Origin: Enterococcus sp. 5H
GTDB lineage: Bacteria; Bacillota; Bacilli; Lactobacillales; Enterococcaceae
Assembly (NCBI RefSeq): GCF_028128615.1
Contig: NZ_AMDP01000002.1
Coordinates: forward strand, 62,001-126,000
DNA: 64,000 nucleotides
Reading direction: 5' to 3'
Part shown: positions 30,565 to 41,709 of the stretch, piece after piece
Numbering within the stretch: position 1 is the first letter of the stretch
How the letters are laid out: each line of letters opens with the position of its first letter
Notes under the pieces: generated by a model
Seen by the model: only the letters and a program-made list of their open reading frames with translations
The model's database searches: none
Told to the model about the DNA's origin: nothing
Translations under genes and position numbers: made by a program

Positions 30565-31016
30565 TGACCATTTTTTGGAATAATTCGGTAAAACTGAAAC
30601 GAATCTTATTTATATACTGGCTAATGATTCCAGTTCTTTTTGGATCGTATGTAATTGTTTTTGCTGCAGTGAAAAATGTTTCGGTAACGGCTCTTTTTAC
30701 TAATATTCCTAGTTTGGCTTTGACAAGTGTTGTAGCACTCTTATCTTTTTTTCAAGTTTTTATTTTGTACAAGTTGAAAAATTCTAGCAATTATCGACAA
30801 TCTTTTTTCGGTGTTTTTTTGAAATTTAGCATGATCCAACAATTGTGCTCTTTGAATGTAATTGGCTTACTTTTGTGTATTTTAGTCTATCGGAGCTTGT
30901 TGGAAGGATCAGAACAAGTTAAAATTTCCAAACAAGTGAAAATCCAAGTTTACAGTTCTATGGTTTTTATTACATTGGTAACATTTCTAGTCGTTAGTAT
31001 TCGATTTTCATTATAA
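30564..31016 (+). CDS. Unknown small membrane protein in the alpha-glucoside cluster
   Basis: A 150-residue protein with four clear hydrophobic segments (about 15-37, 44-66, 83-105, 126-148) and a basic N-terminus. I do not recognise a family. The start codon overlaps the regulator stop (TAATG), and GAGGAGAGGATG provides the ribosome binding site, so it is translated with the RpiR regulator. A terminator follows at 31022. It could be a small accessory membrane protein of the sugar system, but nothing in the sequence proves this. Confidence 0.7.
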   Translation: MTIFWNNSVKLKRILFIYWLMIPVLFGSYVIVFAAVKNVSVTALFTNIPSLALTSVVALLSFFQVFILYKLKNSSNYRQSFFGVFLKFSMIQQLCSLNVIGLLLCILVYRSLLEGSEQVKISKQVKIQVYSSMVFITLVTFLVVSIRFSL

Positions 31017-31021
31017 TGTTT

Positions 31022-31063
31022 AAATGAGTGAGAGCAGAAGTTAACAGCTTTTCACTCATTTTT
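31022..31063 (+). terminator. Rho-independent terminator after the membrane protein
   Basis: AAATGAGTGAGA (31022-31033) pairs with TTTCACTCATTT (about 31050-31061). TTCG follows, so the U-tract is moderate. Confidence 0.8.
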
Positions 31064-31176
31064 CGTACAAAAAGCGGGATGTGTCACGAATATTGTGAAA
31101 CTTTGGACAAAAATTTTCTGAAAAAGGGAATTTTAGTAGAAAAGTACTAAAAAGTCTGCTAAAATATAACTGTTGA

Positions 31177-31192
31177 TTAAGGGTATCCTTAA
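31177..31192 (+). promoter_or_regulatory. Palindrome in the fba leader
   Basis: TTAAGG-GTAT-CCTTAA is a perfect inverted repeat 39 bases before the fba start, just downstream of AT-rich promoter-like sequence (TAAAATATAAC, 31160-31170). It could be an operator or a small mRNA hairpin; I cannot name the factor. Confidence 0.35.
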
Positions 31193-31230
31193 CAAATAAA
31201 GTTTTTTTAAAACTTAGGAGGAATTTTATT

Positions 31231-32097
31231 ATGCCATTAGTATCAGGAACAGAATTTCTTAAAGCAGCTCGCAAAAGCGGCTACGGTGTTGGCGGATTCA
31301 ACACAAACAACCTAGAATGGACAAAAGCGATTCTTGAAGCTGCTGAAGCTAAAAAAGCGCCAGTATTGATCCAAACTTCTATGGGTGCAGCTAAATACAT
31401 GGGCGGCTACCAAGTATGTTACGATTTAGTTAAAGATTTAATTGATTCAATGGGAATTACTGTACCAGTAGCTCTTCATTTAGATCATGGTGAATACGAA
31501 GATGCATTAGAATGTATCGAAATCGGCTACACTTCAGTAATGTTTGATGGTTCTCATTTACCATTCGAAGAAAATATTGAAAAAGCTAAAGATGTTGTTG
31601 CTAAAGCACATGCTAAAGGTGTTTCTGTAGAATGTGAAGTTGGGTCTATCGGCGGAGAAGAAGATGGAATCATCGGTACTGGCGAATTAGCTGACGTACA
31701 AGAATGTGTACAAATGGTTGCTACAGGTATTGATTACCTAGCATGCGGAATCGGTAACATTCACGGTTCTTATCCAGAAAACTGGACTGGTTTAGCATTT
31801 GACCATTTACAAGAAATCGCTGACGCTGTTGGTGACATTCCATTAGTATTACACGGCGGTTCTGGTATTCCTTTAGAGCAAGTTCAAAAAGCTATTTCTA
31901 TGGGCGTATCTAAAATCAACGTAAATACTGAGTGTCAAGAAGTATTTGCAGCTGCAACTCGTAAATATATTGAAGAAGGAAAAGATCTTGAAGGTAAAGG
32001 TTTTGACCCTCGTAAATTATTAGCACCAGGAACTAAAGCTGTTACAGAATTAGTTGAACAACGTATCGAATGGTTCGGTTCAGCTAACAAAGCATAA
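31231..32097 (+). CDS. fba: Class II fructose-1,6-bisphosphate aldolase
   Basis: A 288-residue zinc-dependent aldolase of glycolysis that splits fructose 1,6-bisphosphate into dihydroxyacetone phosphate and glyceraldehyde 3-phosphate. Class II motifs are visible: VALHLDHGEYEDALECIEIG (about 80-99, metal His and catalytic Asp), ECEVGSIGGEEDG (about 131-143), GIGNIHGSYP (about 170-179) and LVLHGGSGIP (about 205-214). AGGAGGAATTTT precedes ATG, an excellent site fitting high expression. It has its own terminator. The gene order with murZ, rho and rpmE2 is conserved in Bacillus. Confidence 0.96.
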   Translation: MPLVSGTEFLKAARKSGYGVGGFNTNNLEWTKAILEAAEAKKAPVLIQTSMGAAKYMGGYQVCYDLVKDLIDSMGITVPVALHLDHGEYEDALECIEIGYTSVMFDGSHLPFEENIEKAKDVVAKAHAKGVSVECEVGSIGGEEDGIIGTGELADVQECVQMVATGIDYLACGIGNIHGSYPENWTGLAFDHLQEIADAVGDIPLVLHGGSGIPLEQVQKAISMGVSKINVNTECQEVFAAATRKYIEEGKDLEGKGFDPRKLLAPGTKAVTELVEQRIEWFGSANKA

Positions 32098-32117
32098 TTT
32101 AATTTTATACTAATTAG

Positions 32118-32166
32118 AAAACTAGGATATATGTTATCGCATGGTAGCATATGTTCTAGTTTTTTG
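32118..32166 (+). terminator. Rho-independent terminator after fba
   Basis: AAAACTAG (32118-32125) pairs with CTAGTTTT (32156-32163), with further inner pairing (CATATG region). TTTGC follows. Confidence 0.8.
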
Positions 32167-32383
32167 CTATTTTAAAAATTATACCGAATAAGTTGCAAAT
32201 AAAATTAAAAAAATATATTTTGAAAATTGAGAAAAAATAGATAAAAAGTGATGGAATAGCAAAAATATTCCATAGGTGTTGGTTACGCGCTTTTTTATTG
32301 TGCCTTAATGTGGTAGAATAGTTTGGGTATATCACACAAAAAAATAAAACTATTTGTTTTACATAGATAGGTGAGAATAATTA

Positions 32384-33664
32384 ATGAAAAAAATAGTAAT
32401 CAATGGTAACCGTCCTTTAACAGGAGAAGTTTGTATCAGTGGAGCTAAGAATAGTGCAGTGGCTTTAATCCCAGCAGCTATTTTGGCAGATTCTCCAGTA
32501 ACTTTAGATGGAGTTCCTGATATCCAAGATGTTCATTCTTTAATTGAAATTTTAGAAATTATGGGAGCGAAAACAAGCTTTAAAGATAATACTTTAGTTA
32601 TCGATCCAACAGAAGTTGTTTCTGTACCGATGCCGAAAGGTAAAATCAATAGTCTCCGTGCGTCTTATTATTTTATGGGTTCTTTATTAGGCAAATTTGG
32701 AGAAGGTGTTGTAGGGTTACCGGGTGGCTGTTATTTAGGTCCTCGTCCGATTGACTTGCACATCAAAGGTTTTGAAGCATTGGGTGCTAAAGTTACGAAT
32801 GAACATGGTGCAATGTATTTACGAACTGAAGATCGTTTACAAGGTACGAGAATATTTATGGATATGGTTTCAATTGGAGCAACAATCAATGTGATGTTAG
32901 CCGCAGTTAAAGCTGAAGGCAAAACAATCATTGAAAATGCTGCCCGTGAACCGGAAATTATTGATGTTGCCACTTTACTTAACAATATGGGAGCAAACAT
33001 TCGTGGTGCCGGTACTGATATTATCAGAATTGAAGGCGTGGAAAGTTTACATGGCTGTCGTCATTCAATTATTCCTGATCGAATTGAAGCAGGGACATAT
33101 CTAGCTTTAGCTGCTGCTGTTGGCGAGGGCATAAAAGTTCGTAATGTTATCTATGAGCATTTGGAAAGTTTCATTGCTAAGTTACAAGAAATGGGCGTGA
33201 AGATGACGATTGAAGAGGATACCATCGAAGTCCATCCATCTCATGACTTAAAAATGACCACTGTTAAAACATATCCTTACCCTGGTTTTGCAACCGATCT
33301 TCAACAACCGATCACACCATTATTGTTAAAAGCTAAAGGTACCGGTGAAGTAATCGATAGTATTTATACTCAACGGACAAAACACATTCCTGAGTTAGTT
33401 CGTATGGGGGCGGATGCCTCAATTGAAGGAAATATGATTGTGATTAATGGTCCAGCGAAATTACATGGTGCCGAAGTTGTTGCTTCCGATCTTAGAGCAG
33501 GTGCTTGTTTAGTGACAGCAGGTTTAATGGCGGAAGGCACAACTACGATTTACAATGTGGAATACATTTTACGCGGATATGACCATATTATTGAAAAATT
33601 AACAGCGCTTGGCGCAGATATCCAAATGATCGAAACGGAAGAAGAAATCGAGGTGGCTAAATGA
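32384..33664 (+). CDS. murZ: UDP-N-acetylglucosamine 1-carboxyvinyltransferase (MurZ/MurA2)
   Basis: A 426-residue EPT-fold enzyme that transfers enolpyruvate from PEP to UDP-GlcNAc, the first committed step of peptidoglycan synthesis. The fosfomycin-reactive cysteine is C116 in [11 protein letters not shown]. The N-terminal [14 protein letters not shown] and the late [13 protein letters not shown] support the family. It is the second MurA paralogue (MurZ/MurAB type), judged by its position between fba and rho as in Bacillus. The stop overlaps the rho start (ATGA), so the two are translationally coupled. The ribosome binding site is GGTGAG. Confidence 0.93.
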   Translation: MKKIVINGNRPLTGEVCISGAKNSAVALIPAAILADSPVTLDGVPDIQDVHSLIEILEIMGAKTSFKDNTLVIDPTEVVSVPMPKGKINSLRASYYFMGSLLGKFGEGVVGLPGGCYLGPRPIDLHIKGFEALGAKVTNEHGAMYLRTEDRLQGTRIFMDMVSIGATINVMLAAVKAEGKTIIENAAREPEIIDVATLLNNMGANIRGAGTDIIRIEGVESLHGCRHSIIPDRIEAGTYLALAAAVGEGIKVRNVIYEHLESFIAKLQEMGVKMTIEEDTIEVHPSHDLKMTTVKTYPYPGFATDLQQPITPLLLKAKGTGEVIDSIYTQRTKHIPELVRMGADASIEGNMIVINGPAKLHGAEVVASDLRAGACLVTAGLMAEGTTTIYNVEYILRGYDHIIEKLTALGADIQMIETEEEIEVAK

Positions 33665-34953
33665 GTGACTATCTAACGATGGCAGAACTTGAAAATAGTA
33701 CATTAAAAGATATTTACGCTTATGCAAAAGAATTTAAGATTCCCTATTATAGTCAAATGAACAAAAAAGAACTTTCTTTAGCTGTTATTAGAGCTCAAGC
33801 AGAAAAGCAAGGGTTCTTCTTTATGGAAGGTGTCTTGGATATTGTTTCTCAAGATGGCTATGGTTTTTTACGCCCGATCAATTATGGACCAAGTGCTGAA
33901 GATATCTACATCTCATCTTCTCAAATTCGTCGTTTTGGCTTACGAAATGGAGATAAAGTTGCTGGAAAAGCTCGTCCTCCAAAAGAGTCGGAACGTTATT
34001 ATGGTTTAATGCATGTTGAAAGTGTGAATGGCAAAGATCCGGAAGAAGCAAAAGAACGTCCACATTTTCCTGCATTAACACCCTTGTACCCCGAAAAACA
34101 AATCAAATTAGAAACAACTCCCGGTAGAGTCTCAACCCGTATGATTGACATTTTTTCACCTGTAGGTTTTGGGCAACGTGGTTTAATTGTAGCCCCGCCA
34201 AAAGCTGGTAAAACTAGTGTCCTTAAAGAAATCGCTAACGGAATTACTGAAAACTATCCAGATGTAGAACTGATTTTACTTCTGATTGATGAGCGCCCTG
34301 AAGAAGTAACTGATTTGGAGCGTAGTGTGAAAGGTGATGTGGTTTCTTCAACTTTTGACCAACAGCCTCAAAATCATACGCGTGTTTCTGAATTAGTTTT
34401 AGAACGTGCTATGCGTTTAGTAGAAGATAAGCGTGATGTCGTTATTTTGATGGATAGTATTACTCGTTTAGCTCGTGCCTATAACTTAGTTGTACCACCA
34501 AGTGGACGGACATTGAGCGGTGGGATTGATCCTGCGGCATTTTATAAACCAAAACGGTTCTTTGGTGCTGCTAGAAATATTGAAGAAGGCGGTAGTTTAA
34601 CAATTTTAGCTACAGCTTTAGTAGATACAGGCAGCCGGATGGATGATGTGATTTATGAAGAATTCAAAGGAACTGGAAACATGGAACTGCACTTATCACG
34701 TGATTTGGCAGAACGTCGAATTTTCCCAGCAATTGATATTAAAAAATCTGGTACTCGTAAAGAAGAATTGTTAATGTCATCAGAAAAACTTGAGGAAATT
34801 TGGAAGCTGCGTAACCATATGGTCGGTGATTCTTTAGAATATACTGAGCAGCTAGTTAAGTTTTTACGTAAGACAAAAAGCAATGAAAAATTCTTCGAAG
34901 AGTTCCATGATGTTTCTTTCGGCAGACAAGCCAAAAGAAATGTAAAAAGATAA
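33661..34953 (+). CDS. rho: Transcription termination factor Rho
   Basis: A 430-residue RNA-dependent ATPase/helicase that terminates transcription as a hexameric ring. The N-terminal domain includes [20 protein letters not shown]. The cold-shock-like RNA-binding fold contains [21 protein letters not shown]. Walker A is [11 protein letters not shown] (about 179-189), Walker [17 protein letters not shown] (about 259-274), and the Q-loop/R-loop region [15 protein letters not shown]. It starts inside the murZ stop (ATGA). Length is typical for Lactobacillales. It is followed by its usual neighbour rpmE2 with a separate promoter. Confidence 0.97.
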   Translation: MSDYLTMAELENSTLKDIYAYAKEFKIPYYSQMNKKELSLAVIRAQAEKQGFFFMEGVLDIVSQDGYGFLRPINYGPSAEDIYISSSQIRRFGLRNGDKVAGKARPPKESERYYGLMHVESVNGKDPEEAKERPHFPALTPLYPEKQIKLETTPGRVSTRMIDIFSPVGFGQRGLIVAPPKAGKTSVLKEIANGITENYPDVELILLLIDERPEEVTDLERSVKGDVVSSTFDQQPQNHTRVSELVLERAMRLVEDKRDVVILMDSITRLARAYNLVVPPSGRTLSGGIDPAAFYKPKRFFGAARNIEEGGSLTILATALVDTGSRMDDVIYEEFKGTGNMELHLSRDLAERRIFPAIDIKKSGTRKEELLMSSEKLEEIWKLRNHMVGDSLEYTEQLVKFLRKTKSNEKFFEEFHDVSFGRQAKRNVKR

Positions 34954-34982
34954 TTGCATCGTTAAACAAATCATGCTATTAT
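34954..34982 (+). promoter_or_regulatory. Promoter of rpmE2
   Basis: TTGCAT (34954-34959), a 17-base spacer and TATTAT (34977-34982), beginning right after the rho stop. It leaves a leader of about 60 bases containing a CTGAT/ATCAG stem (35011-35031). Confidence 0.75.
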
Positions 34983-35051
34983 AGTACTGTTGTATACCGA
35001 CAAAATAACTCTGATGCAGCAAATGGATCAGGGCAAAGGAGCGAAAAGACT

Positions 35052-35315
35052 ATGAAACAAGATATCCATCCAGAATATCACCCAGTCGTATTTATGGACT
35101 CAACAACTGGTTTTAAATTCTTATCAGGTTCTACTAAGCACTCTGAAGAAACAGTTGAATGGGAAGACGGAAATACTTACCCAGTAATCCGTGTCGAAGT
35201 TACATCTGACTCTCATCCATTTTACACTGGACGTCAAAAATTCACACAAGCAGACGGACGTGTGGACCGTTTCAACAAAAAATACGGTCTCAAAGACGAA
35301 AACGCTGCAGAATAA
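35052..35315 (+). CDS. rpmE2: 50S ribosomal protein L31 type B
   Basis: An 87-residue ribosomal protein. It is the type B (zinc-independent) L31: no CXXC motif, opening [16 protein letters not shown], and the conserved [11 protein letters not shown] and [12 protein letters not shown]. In many bacteria the type B copy replaces the zinc form under zinc starvation through Zur. Here I see no Zur-box-like palindrome, and its place after rho matches the standard Firmicute L31 locus. AAAGGAGCG precedes ATG. A good terminator follows. Confidence 0.95.
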   Translation: MKQDIHPEYHPVVFMDSTTGFKFLSGSTKHSEETVEWEDGNTYPVIRVEVTSDSHPFYTGRQKFTQADGRVDRFNKKYGLKDENAAE

Positions 35316-35342
35316 TAAAAACTTTATTAAAACAGAGTTTAT

Positions 35343-35379
35343 CAGAATTTCTCATTTGGTGGGAAATTCTGTTTTTTTA
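35343..35379 (+). terminator. Rho-independent terminator after rpmE2
   Basis: CAGAATTTC (35343-35351) pairs with GAAATTCTG (35363-35371). A run of seven T follows. Confidence 0.9.
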
Positions 35380-35550
35380 TTTTATACCTAAATGTACATC
35401 ATGTCTAAGTGCATGTTGACAGATTTATTGTAAAATCAAACAAAAGTAAGTAAAATTCAAAACAAAAGAGGAAAATACAATAAAAGATGGTAAAATAGTT
35501 GTGATCCATACAAGGATAAAAATTGAATTGAATTAGAAAGGATGAAGGTT

Positions 35551-36585
35551 GTGAAGATAAGTCAACGAAAATTTGGAGAATCAGCTATTTTGTATTCGCT
35601 TACGAATGATTTAGGCACCACAATGAATGTTACTGATTTAGGAGCTAGAATTGTAGATTTGATTGTGCCTATTAATGGAGAGCAGAGAAATATTATTTTG
35701 GGGTTTGATTCTGCAGAAGAATATTTAGAAAAAGATATGTATTTTGGAGCAACGATTGGTCGTGTTGCTGGCCGAATTAAAAAGGGCTTGTTTACAATCG
35801 AAGATCAAAACTATTCACTACCAGTTGATCGTGAAAATGGCAATATTTTACATGGCGGACCTAACAGTTTTGAAGCAAAAATTTGGTCAGCAAAAACTGA
35901 AGAATCAGATGACAAAGTCTCAGTCGTTTTTTCTTATATCAGCCCAGATGGGGAAAATGGTTTTCCAGGGGAATTGGAAGCGGTTGTAACTTATTCTCTA
36001 ACAAATAAAAATGAATGGATTATCGATTATCAAGCAGTTGCTGACCAACCAACGTTATATAATCCAACGAATCATGTTTATTTCAATTTGACCGGAGATA
36101 TGTCTCAATCAGTCGGAACCCATGAATTATTTGTTGATGCAGATCGTTTTGCTGTAGTTGGCAATGATACTACTACCACTGGTGAGTTACGCGCAGTCTT
36201 AAATACACCATTCGACTTTAATCAGGCAAGTAAGCTGGATCAGGTATTTTCTGCATCATATGAACAAAACAAACTGGTTAACGGTTTAGATCATCCATTT
36301 ATTCTTAATCAGACAGGTTTTGAAACTCCACAAGCAATTATTACGGCTCCAACCAAAGATCTTTCTGTTGAGATGTATACTGATCGACCAGCTGTAGTGA
36401 TATTTACGGCGCAATTTGGCGAAGCTGGACCAGAAGTTCGCGGTCAAAAACTGGTTAATCATGGTGGACTGACGTTAGAAACACAGGTTAGCCCAGGGGC
36501 TGTGGAATTTGAAGGTTTTGGCGATATCGTATTATCTCCTGAAACAACATTTAATAGTCGGACAATATTTAAAATTAACAATTAA
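35551..36585 (+). CDS. galM: Aldose 1-epimerase (galactose mutarotase)
   Basis: A 344-residue mutarotase that interconverts alpha and beta anomers of aldoses. Family motifs include GATIGRVAGRIKKG (about 67-80), LHGGPNSFEAKIW (about 101-113), NPTNHVYFNLTGD (about 170-182; catalytic His) and late ETQVSPGAVEF with the catalytic Glu. GTG 35551 is preferred: GAAAGGA (35536-35542) lies 8 bases upstream, and the in-frame ATG 35542 overlaps that site. It is followed at 21 bases by a fructokinase, suggesting a two-gene sugar operon. Confidence 0.9.
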   Translation: MKISQRKFGESAILYSLTNDLGTTMNVTDLGARIVDLIVPINGEQRNIILGFDSAEEYLEKDMYFGATIGRVAGRIKKGLFTIEDQNYSLPVDRENGNILHGGPNSFEAKIWSAKTEESDDKVSVVFSYISPDGENGFPGELEAVVTYSLTNKNEWIIDYQAVADQPTLYNPTNHVYFNLTGDMSQSVGTHELFVDADRFAVVGNDTTTTGELRAVLNTPFDFNQASKLDQVFSASYEQNKLVNGLDHPFILNQTGFETPQAIITAPTKDLSVEMYTDRPAVVIFTAQFGEAGPEVRGQKLVNHGGLTLETQVSPGAVEFEGFGDIVLSPETTFNSRTIFKINN

Positions 36586-36606
36586 TTTTGAGGAGCTGGT
36601 TAAAAG

Positions 36607-37473
36607 ATGGAAAAACTGTTAGGAAGTATTGAGGCAGGCGGTACAAAATTTGTTTGCGGTGTTGGTACAGACGACCTCGAAATTATTGAAAGAGTTAGTT
36701 TTCCAACGACAACTCCTGATGAAACAATGGCATTAGTTATTGATTTCTTTAAAAAATATAAGCTGAAGGCAATTGGAATTGGTTCATTTGGACCGATTGA
36801 TATCTATCCAACTTCACCAACATATGGTCACATTACTTCAACACCTAAATTAGCATGGCAAAATTATGATTTTGTCGGTGAAATGAAAAAGCATTTTGAC
36901 ATACCGATTGCTTGGACAACAGATGTTAATGCAGCTGCATATGGAGAATATGTCGCAGGCAGCGCTGAGGATTTAAATAGCTGTGTGTATTATACAATTG
37001 GAACAGGCGTAGGAGCAGGTGCTATTCAAGCAGATCATTTTATTGAAGGATTTAGCCATCCTGAAATGGGACATATGGTTATTAGACGGCATTCGGAAGA
37101 TACGTTTGAGGGCAATTGTCCATTTCATAGCGATTGTTTAGAAGGTTTGGCTGCAGGACCTGCGCTAGAAAAAAGAACAGGTGAAAAAGGACAAAATCTT
37201 TCAGAAGAAGATTCGGTCTGGGATTTGGAAGCTTATTACATTGCACAGGCAGCTTATAATACAACGTTGATGCTTGCTCCTGATGTAATAATTTTTGGTG
37301 GCGGGGTTATGAAACAGCGTCATATGTTGGCAAAAGTTCATCAAGAGTTTGAAAAATTGGTGAATGGCTATGTGAAAACACCGCCGTTAGAAGAATACAT
37401 CGTGACTCCAACTCTTGAAGATGATCCGGGAACGATTGGCTGCTTGGCTTTGGCAAAAAAAGCAATTAAATAA
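36607..37473 (+). CDS. scrK: ROK family fructokinase
   Basis: A 288-residue sugar kinase converting fructose to fructose 6-phosphate with ATP. The ROK phosphate loop is GSIEAGGTKFVCGVG (about 6-20). GSFGPIDI and TDVNAAAYGEY (about 104-114) hold the catalytic Asp. The ROK zinc motif appears as the H-x-C-P-F-H-S-D-C stretch between HMVIRR and LEGLAAGPA (about 159-180). The sequence follows the Lactobacillales ScrK group. It is co-directional with galM, GAGGAGCTGG precedes ATG, and it is ended by the large repeat element at 37.5-37.6 kb. Confidence 0.9.
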   Translation: MEKLLGSIEAGGTKFVCGVGTDDLEIIERVSFPTTTPDETMALVIDFFKKYKLKAIGIGSFGPIDIYPTSPTYGHITSTPKLAWQNYDFVGEMKKHFDIPIAWTTDVNAAAYGEYVAGSAEDLNSCVYYTIGTGVGAGAIQADHFIEGFSHPEMGHMVIRRHSEDTFEGNCPFHSDCLEGLAAGPALEKRTGEKGQNLSEEDSVWDLEAYYIAQAAYNTTLMLAPDVIIFGGGVMKQRHMLAKVHQEFEKLVNGYVKTPPLEEYIVTPTLEDDPGTIGCLALAKKAIK

Positions 37474-37530
37474 TGAAACTAAAATAGTGACTGGAACATA
37501 GCTCTCTGAGTTCTATCTACGTCAGCGAAA

Positions 37531-37634
37531 ATCCGAATAAACGATGTGGAAAAGTCAGACTTTTGTCACATCGTTTATTCGGATGTAGTGTGGGGAGCAA
37601 AACGGATCTTTAGTTTTGTTCCCCACACTTTTTA
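37531..37634. repeat. Dispersed hairpin element, copy D (double hairpin terminator)
   Basis: Two consecutive hairpins lie between convergent scrK and the regulator gene. The first has 18-bp perfect arms (37531-37548 and 37567-37584; core CCGAATAAACGATGTG) around an inner AAAAGT/ACTTTT stem; on the minus strand TTTTCGC follows it. The second has arms AGTGTGGGGAGCAAAAC (37587-37603) and GTTTTGTTCCCCACACT (37613-37629), loop GGATCTTTA and plus-strand TTTTT. Together they can terminate both genes. The right arm of the first hairpin is the conserved flank seen in the other copies. Confidence 0.85.
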
Positions 37635-37640
37635 GTTAAT

Positions 37641-38531
37641 TTAACTATAATAAGTTTTTACTTTGATATCTTGTTCATAATTACCAAAAGCTTTACCAAA
37701 TAAGGTACAGCCACCAACATTTTCTGCATCTTTTTTTACTTCAATCCTTAATTGCCAAATATCTGATTGAGCATCAATATCTGTTAACTTCACTGAAGAA
37801 AGTGCTTCACCTTCAATGTAAGTTCCATGATTCATAATCCGAATGGTTTTTAATAAGCCGTATTGATTAACATTATCAGGATACCATTTTGGTGTGAGTT
37901 TTCCTCGAATATCCGCGAAGTCTCCAGGACTTGTCCAAGTACCCAACTCAATTCCGTTTAACGAAAAAGTAATATCTGACGGCCAATTGTCATTTGAAAA
38001 AGGAAATTCAGACGATATTTCCATGGAGATCTCCAACATTTCCAGTGACTGATCTGAGTTGAGAAAATTAGGTGTTTGATATTCAACAAAACCTTCAGTG
38101 AACCATAAAATTTGCGCATCCATTCGACTAGGGTCCATAAAATATTTGGGTTCATCTACTTTACCGATAAAATGAGACTCGGTGGCTAAACCGCATGTCG
38201 GCTCCACAGAATAATTAGTATAATGACCGACTGGAATAGATGTTTCCAATGTGTCAAAAGCATTAAAAATCTTTTCTGGAAAATGAATTTCAATATTATC
38301 TACTCGCAAACTAGAGATCTTTTGTTGTCCAATTTTTTCTGTTTTAATGATATTGGCATCTTCTAATTTTTTTATATGCATTGTTATAATAGCACTACTT
38401 AATCCAAGTTCAGTTGCTATCTCTTTAACATTCATTTTTTGTTTAGCTAAGAGTTTAATAATGTTGATTCGAACTGCGCTAGCTAAAGCTTCGTAAACTG
38501 GAAGGGCTTCTTCCGAAATCTCGAGTTGCAT
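37641..38531 (-). CDS. ArsR-type HTH regulator with C-terminal beta-rich domain (paralogue 1)
   Basis: A 296-residue protein with an ArsR-like winged helix at residues about 8-75 (ALASAVRINIIKLLAK, VKEIATELGLSSAIITMHIK). A much longer C-terminal part (about 95-296) is rich in aromatic, Gly and Asn residues with beta-strand character (FTEGFVEYQTPNF, ELGTWTSPGDFADIRGK, GGCTLFGKAFGNYEQDIKV). ArsR proteins are normally ~100 residues, so the second domain is probably a sensor. I infer an arabino-oligosaccharide ligand from its place divergent to a GH51 gene. ATG 38531 has GGCGGTG upstream. By eye about two thirds identical to the protein at 42001-42891. Confidence 0.8.
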   Translation of the reverse strand: MQLEISEEALPVYEALASAVRINIIKLLAKQKMNVKEIATELGLSSAIITMHIKKLEDANIIKTEKIGQQKISSLRVDNIEIHFPEKIFNAFDTLETSIPVGHYTNYSVEPTCGLATESHFIGKVDEPKYFMDPSRMDAQILWFTEGFVEYQTPNFLNSDQSLEMLEISMEISSEFPFSNDNWPSDITFSLNGIELGTWTSPGDFADIRGKLTPKWYPDNVNQYGLLKTIRIMNHGTYIEGEALSSVKLTDIDAQSDIWQLRIEVKKDAENVGGCTLFGKAFGNYEQDIKVKTYYS

Positions 38532-38563
38532 AGTGTACACCGCCGTTTCGTATTCTTTAAATC

Positions 38564-38593
38564 ATGTTAACATATTTATTAATATTAGTAAAC
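38564..38593. promoter_or_regulatory. Candidate operator, copy 1
   Basis: ATGTTAACAT (38564-38573) is a perfect palindrome, followed by ATTTATTAATATTAGTAAAC. It lies in the divergent gap between regulator 1 and the first GH51 gene. A matching arrangement occurs beside regulator 2 at 42952-42982. Confidence 0.5.
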
Positions 38594-38617
38594 GATGAAA
38601 GGTTCTAATGTGTTTGA

Positions 38618-40228
<1,611 letters not shown>

Positions 40229-40263
40229 ATAATTATATCTTGGCTAAAGTGAAGGTGAATAAA

Positions 40264-41709
40264 ATGGAAATTATTTTAGCAACAGATAAATCTGGAATTA
40301 AAATTAGTAAATATATTTACGGTCAGTTTGCAGAACACTTAGGGCGTTGTATCTATGAAGGGCTTTGGGTGGGTGAAGATTCATCAATTCCAAATAATAA
40401 AGGGATTAGAAGTGACGTCGTTGAGGCACTAAAAGCAATAAATGTACCTGTTTTACGCTGGCCTGGGGGCTGTTTTGCAGATGAATATCATTGGAAAGAT
40501 GGTATTGGGACCAAAGAAAAGCGGAAAAAGATGGTGAATACGCATTGGGGAGGCGTGACAGAAAGTAATTATTTTGGTACACATGAATTTTTTGAGCTGA
40601 TCGATCAGCTAGGATGTGAAGCCTATATCAATGGAAATGTTGGCAGCGGCACTGTTCAAGAAATGCAAGAATGGGTTGAATATATGACGATGCCTGGTAT
40701 CTCACCGATGTCAAATTTAAGAAGAGAGAATCAACAGGATCAGCCTTGGAAAGTCCCGTTTTTTGGTGTGGGCAATGAAAGTTGGGGCTGCGGTGGAAAT
40801 ATGCGTCCAGAGTATTATGCTGATCTATACCGTCGTTATCAAACCTATGTAAGACAATACGGAGCGGAAAAAATCTATAAAATCGCTTGTGGTCCAAATG
40901 TTGATGATTATCATTGGATGGAAGAAGTCATGAAATCAGCTGGATCGTTTATGGACGGTATTAGTTTGCACCATTATGCATTGACTGGCGCATGGGAAGA
41001 TAAGGGAAAGGCATTGAATTTTCCAGAACAAGAATGGTGGTCATTGATTGCAAGTGCTCAAAAAATGGATGAACTAATTACGAATCACAGTGCTATTATG
41101 GATAAATATGATCCCGAAAAACGAGTTGGACTTATCGTTGATGAATGGGGATCGTGGCTTGCCGTTGAACCAGGCACTAACCCGGAATTTTTGTATCAAC
41201 AAAACACGATTCGAGATGCAATGGTTGCTGCAATAACGTTAAATATTTTCCATAAACATGCTGAACGAGTTAAAATGGCGAATATTGCTCAAACGGTTAA
41301 TGTATTACAAGCAATGCTATTAACTGAAGGAAATGAAATGGTCAAAACGCCAACTTATCACGTATTTGATCTATATAAAAATCATCAGGATAGCGAATTG
41401 ATTGTAAGTTTTACTGAAAAATCTGAAACTATATCGTATACGGTATCCCAAAAAGAAACCCAAATAACAATTTCTATCTGTAATTTTTCCTTAACAAAAA
41501 CTGAGTCCATCTCGTTTGCTCAAACGGCTAAAATCAAGCTTATTAGTGCGAGGTCGATAAACGGCGATCAGAAGGATGCACATAATGACTTTAGTCATCC
41601 AAATACAATTAGTATTCAGAATTTCGATCAAGTTCTAATCAAGGAAACGACTGTGATAGCGGATGTGTCACCAATGTCAGTGACAACGATTATTGTGGAA
41701 GTTATTTAA
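40264..41709 (+). CDS. GH51 alpha-L-arabinofuranosidase 2 (distinct subgroup)
   Basis: A 481-residue GH51 enzyme with acid/base E172 ([12 protein letters not shown]) and nucleophile E294 ([13 protein letters not shown]). Its signatures ([37 protein letters not shown]) differ from those of the other two GH51 enzymes in this locus. It represents another subgroup and probably prefers other linkages or chain lengths. No signal peptide; cytoplasmic. ATG 40264 follows GAAGGTGA; an upstream TTG at 40240 is less likely. It is 35 bases after GH51 enzyme 1 and directly abuts the next gene, so all three are one operon. Confidence 0.92.
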   Translation: MEIILATDKSGIKISKYIYGQFAEHLGRCIYEGLWVGEDSSIPNNKGIRSDVVEALKAINVPVLRWPGGCFADEYHWKDGIGTKEKRKKMVNTHWGGVTESNYFGTHEFFELIDQLGCEAYINGNVGSGTVQEMQEWVEYMTMPGISPMSNLRRENQQDQPWKVPFFGVGNESWGCGGNMRPEYYADLYRRYQTYVRQYGAEKIYKIACGPNVDDYHWMEEVMKSAGSFMDGISLHHYALTGAWEDKGKALNFPEQEWWSLIASAQKMDELITNHSAIMDKYDPEKRVGLIVDEWGSWLAVEPGTNPEFLYQQNTIRDAMVAAITLNIFHKHAERVKMANIAQTVNVLQAMLLTEGNEMVKTPTYHVFDLYKNHQDSELIVSFTEKSETISYTVSQKETQITISICNFSLTKTESISFAQTAKIKLISARSINGDQKDAHNDFSHPNTISIQNFDQVLIKETTVIADVSPMSVTTIIVEVI

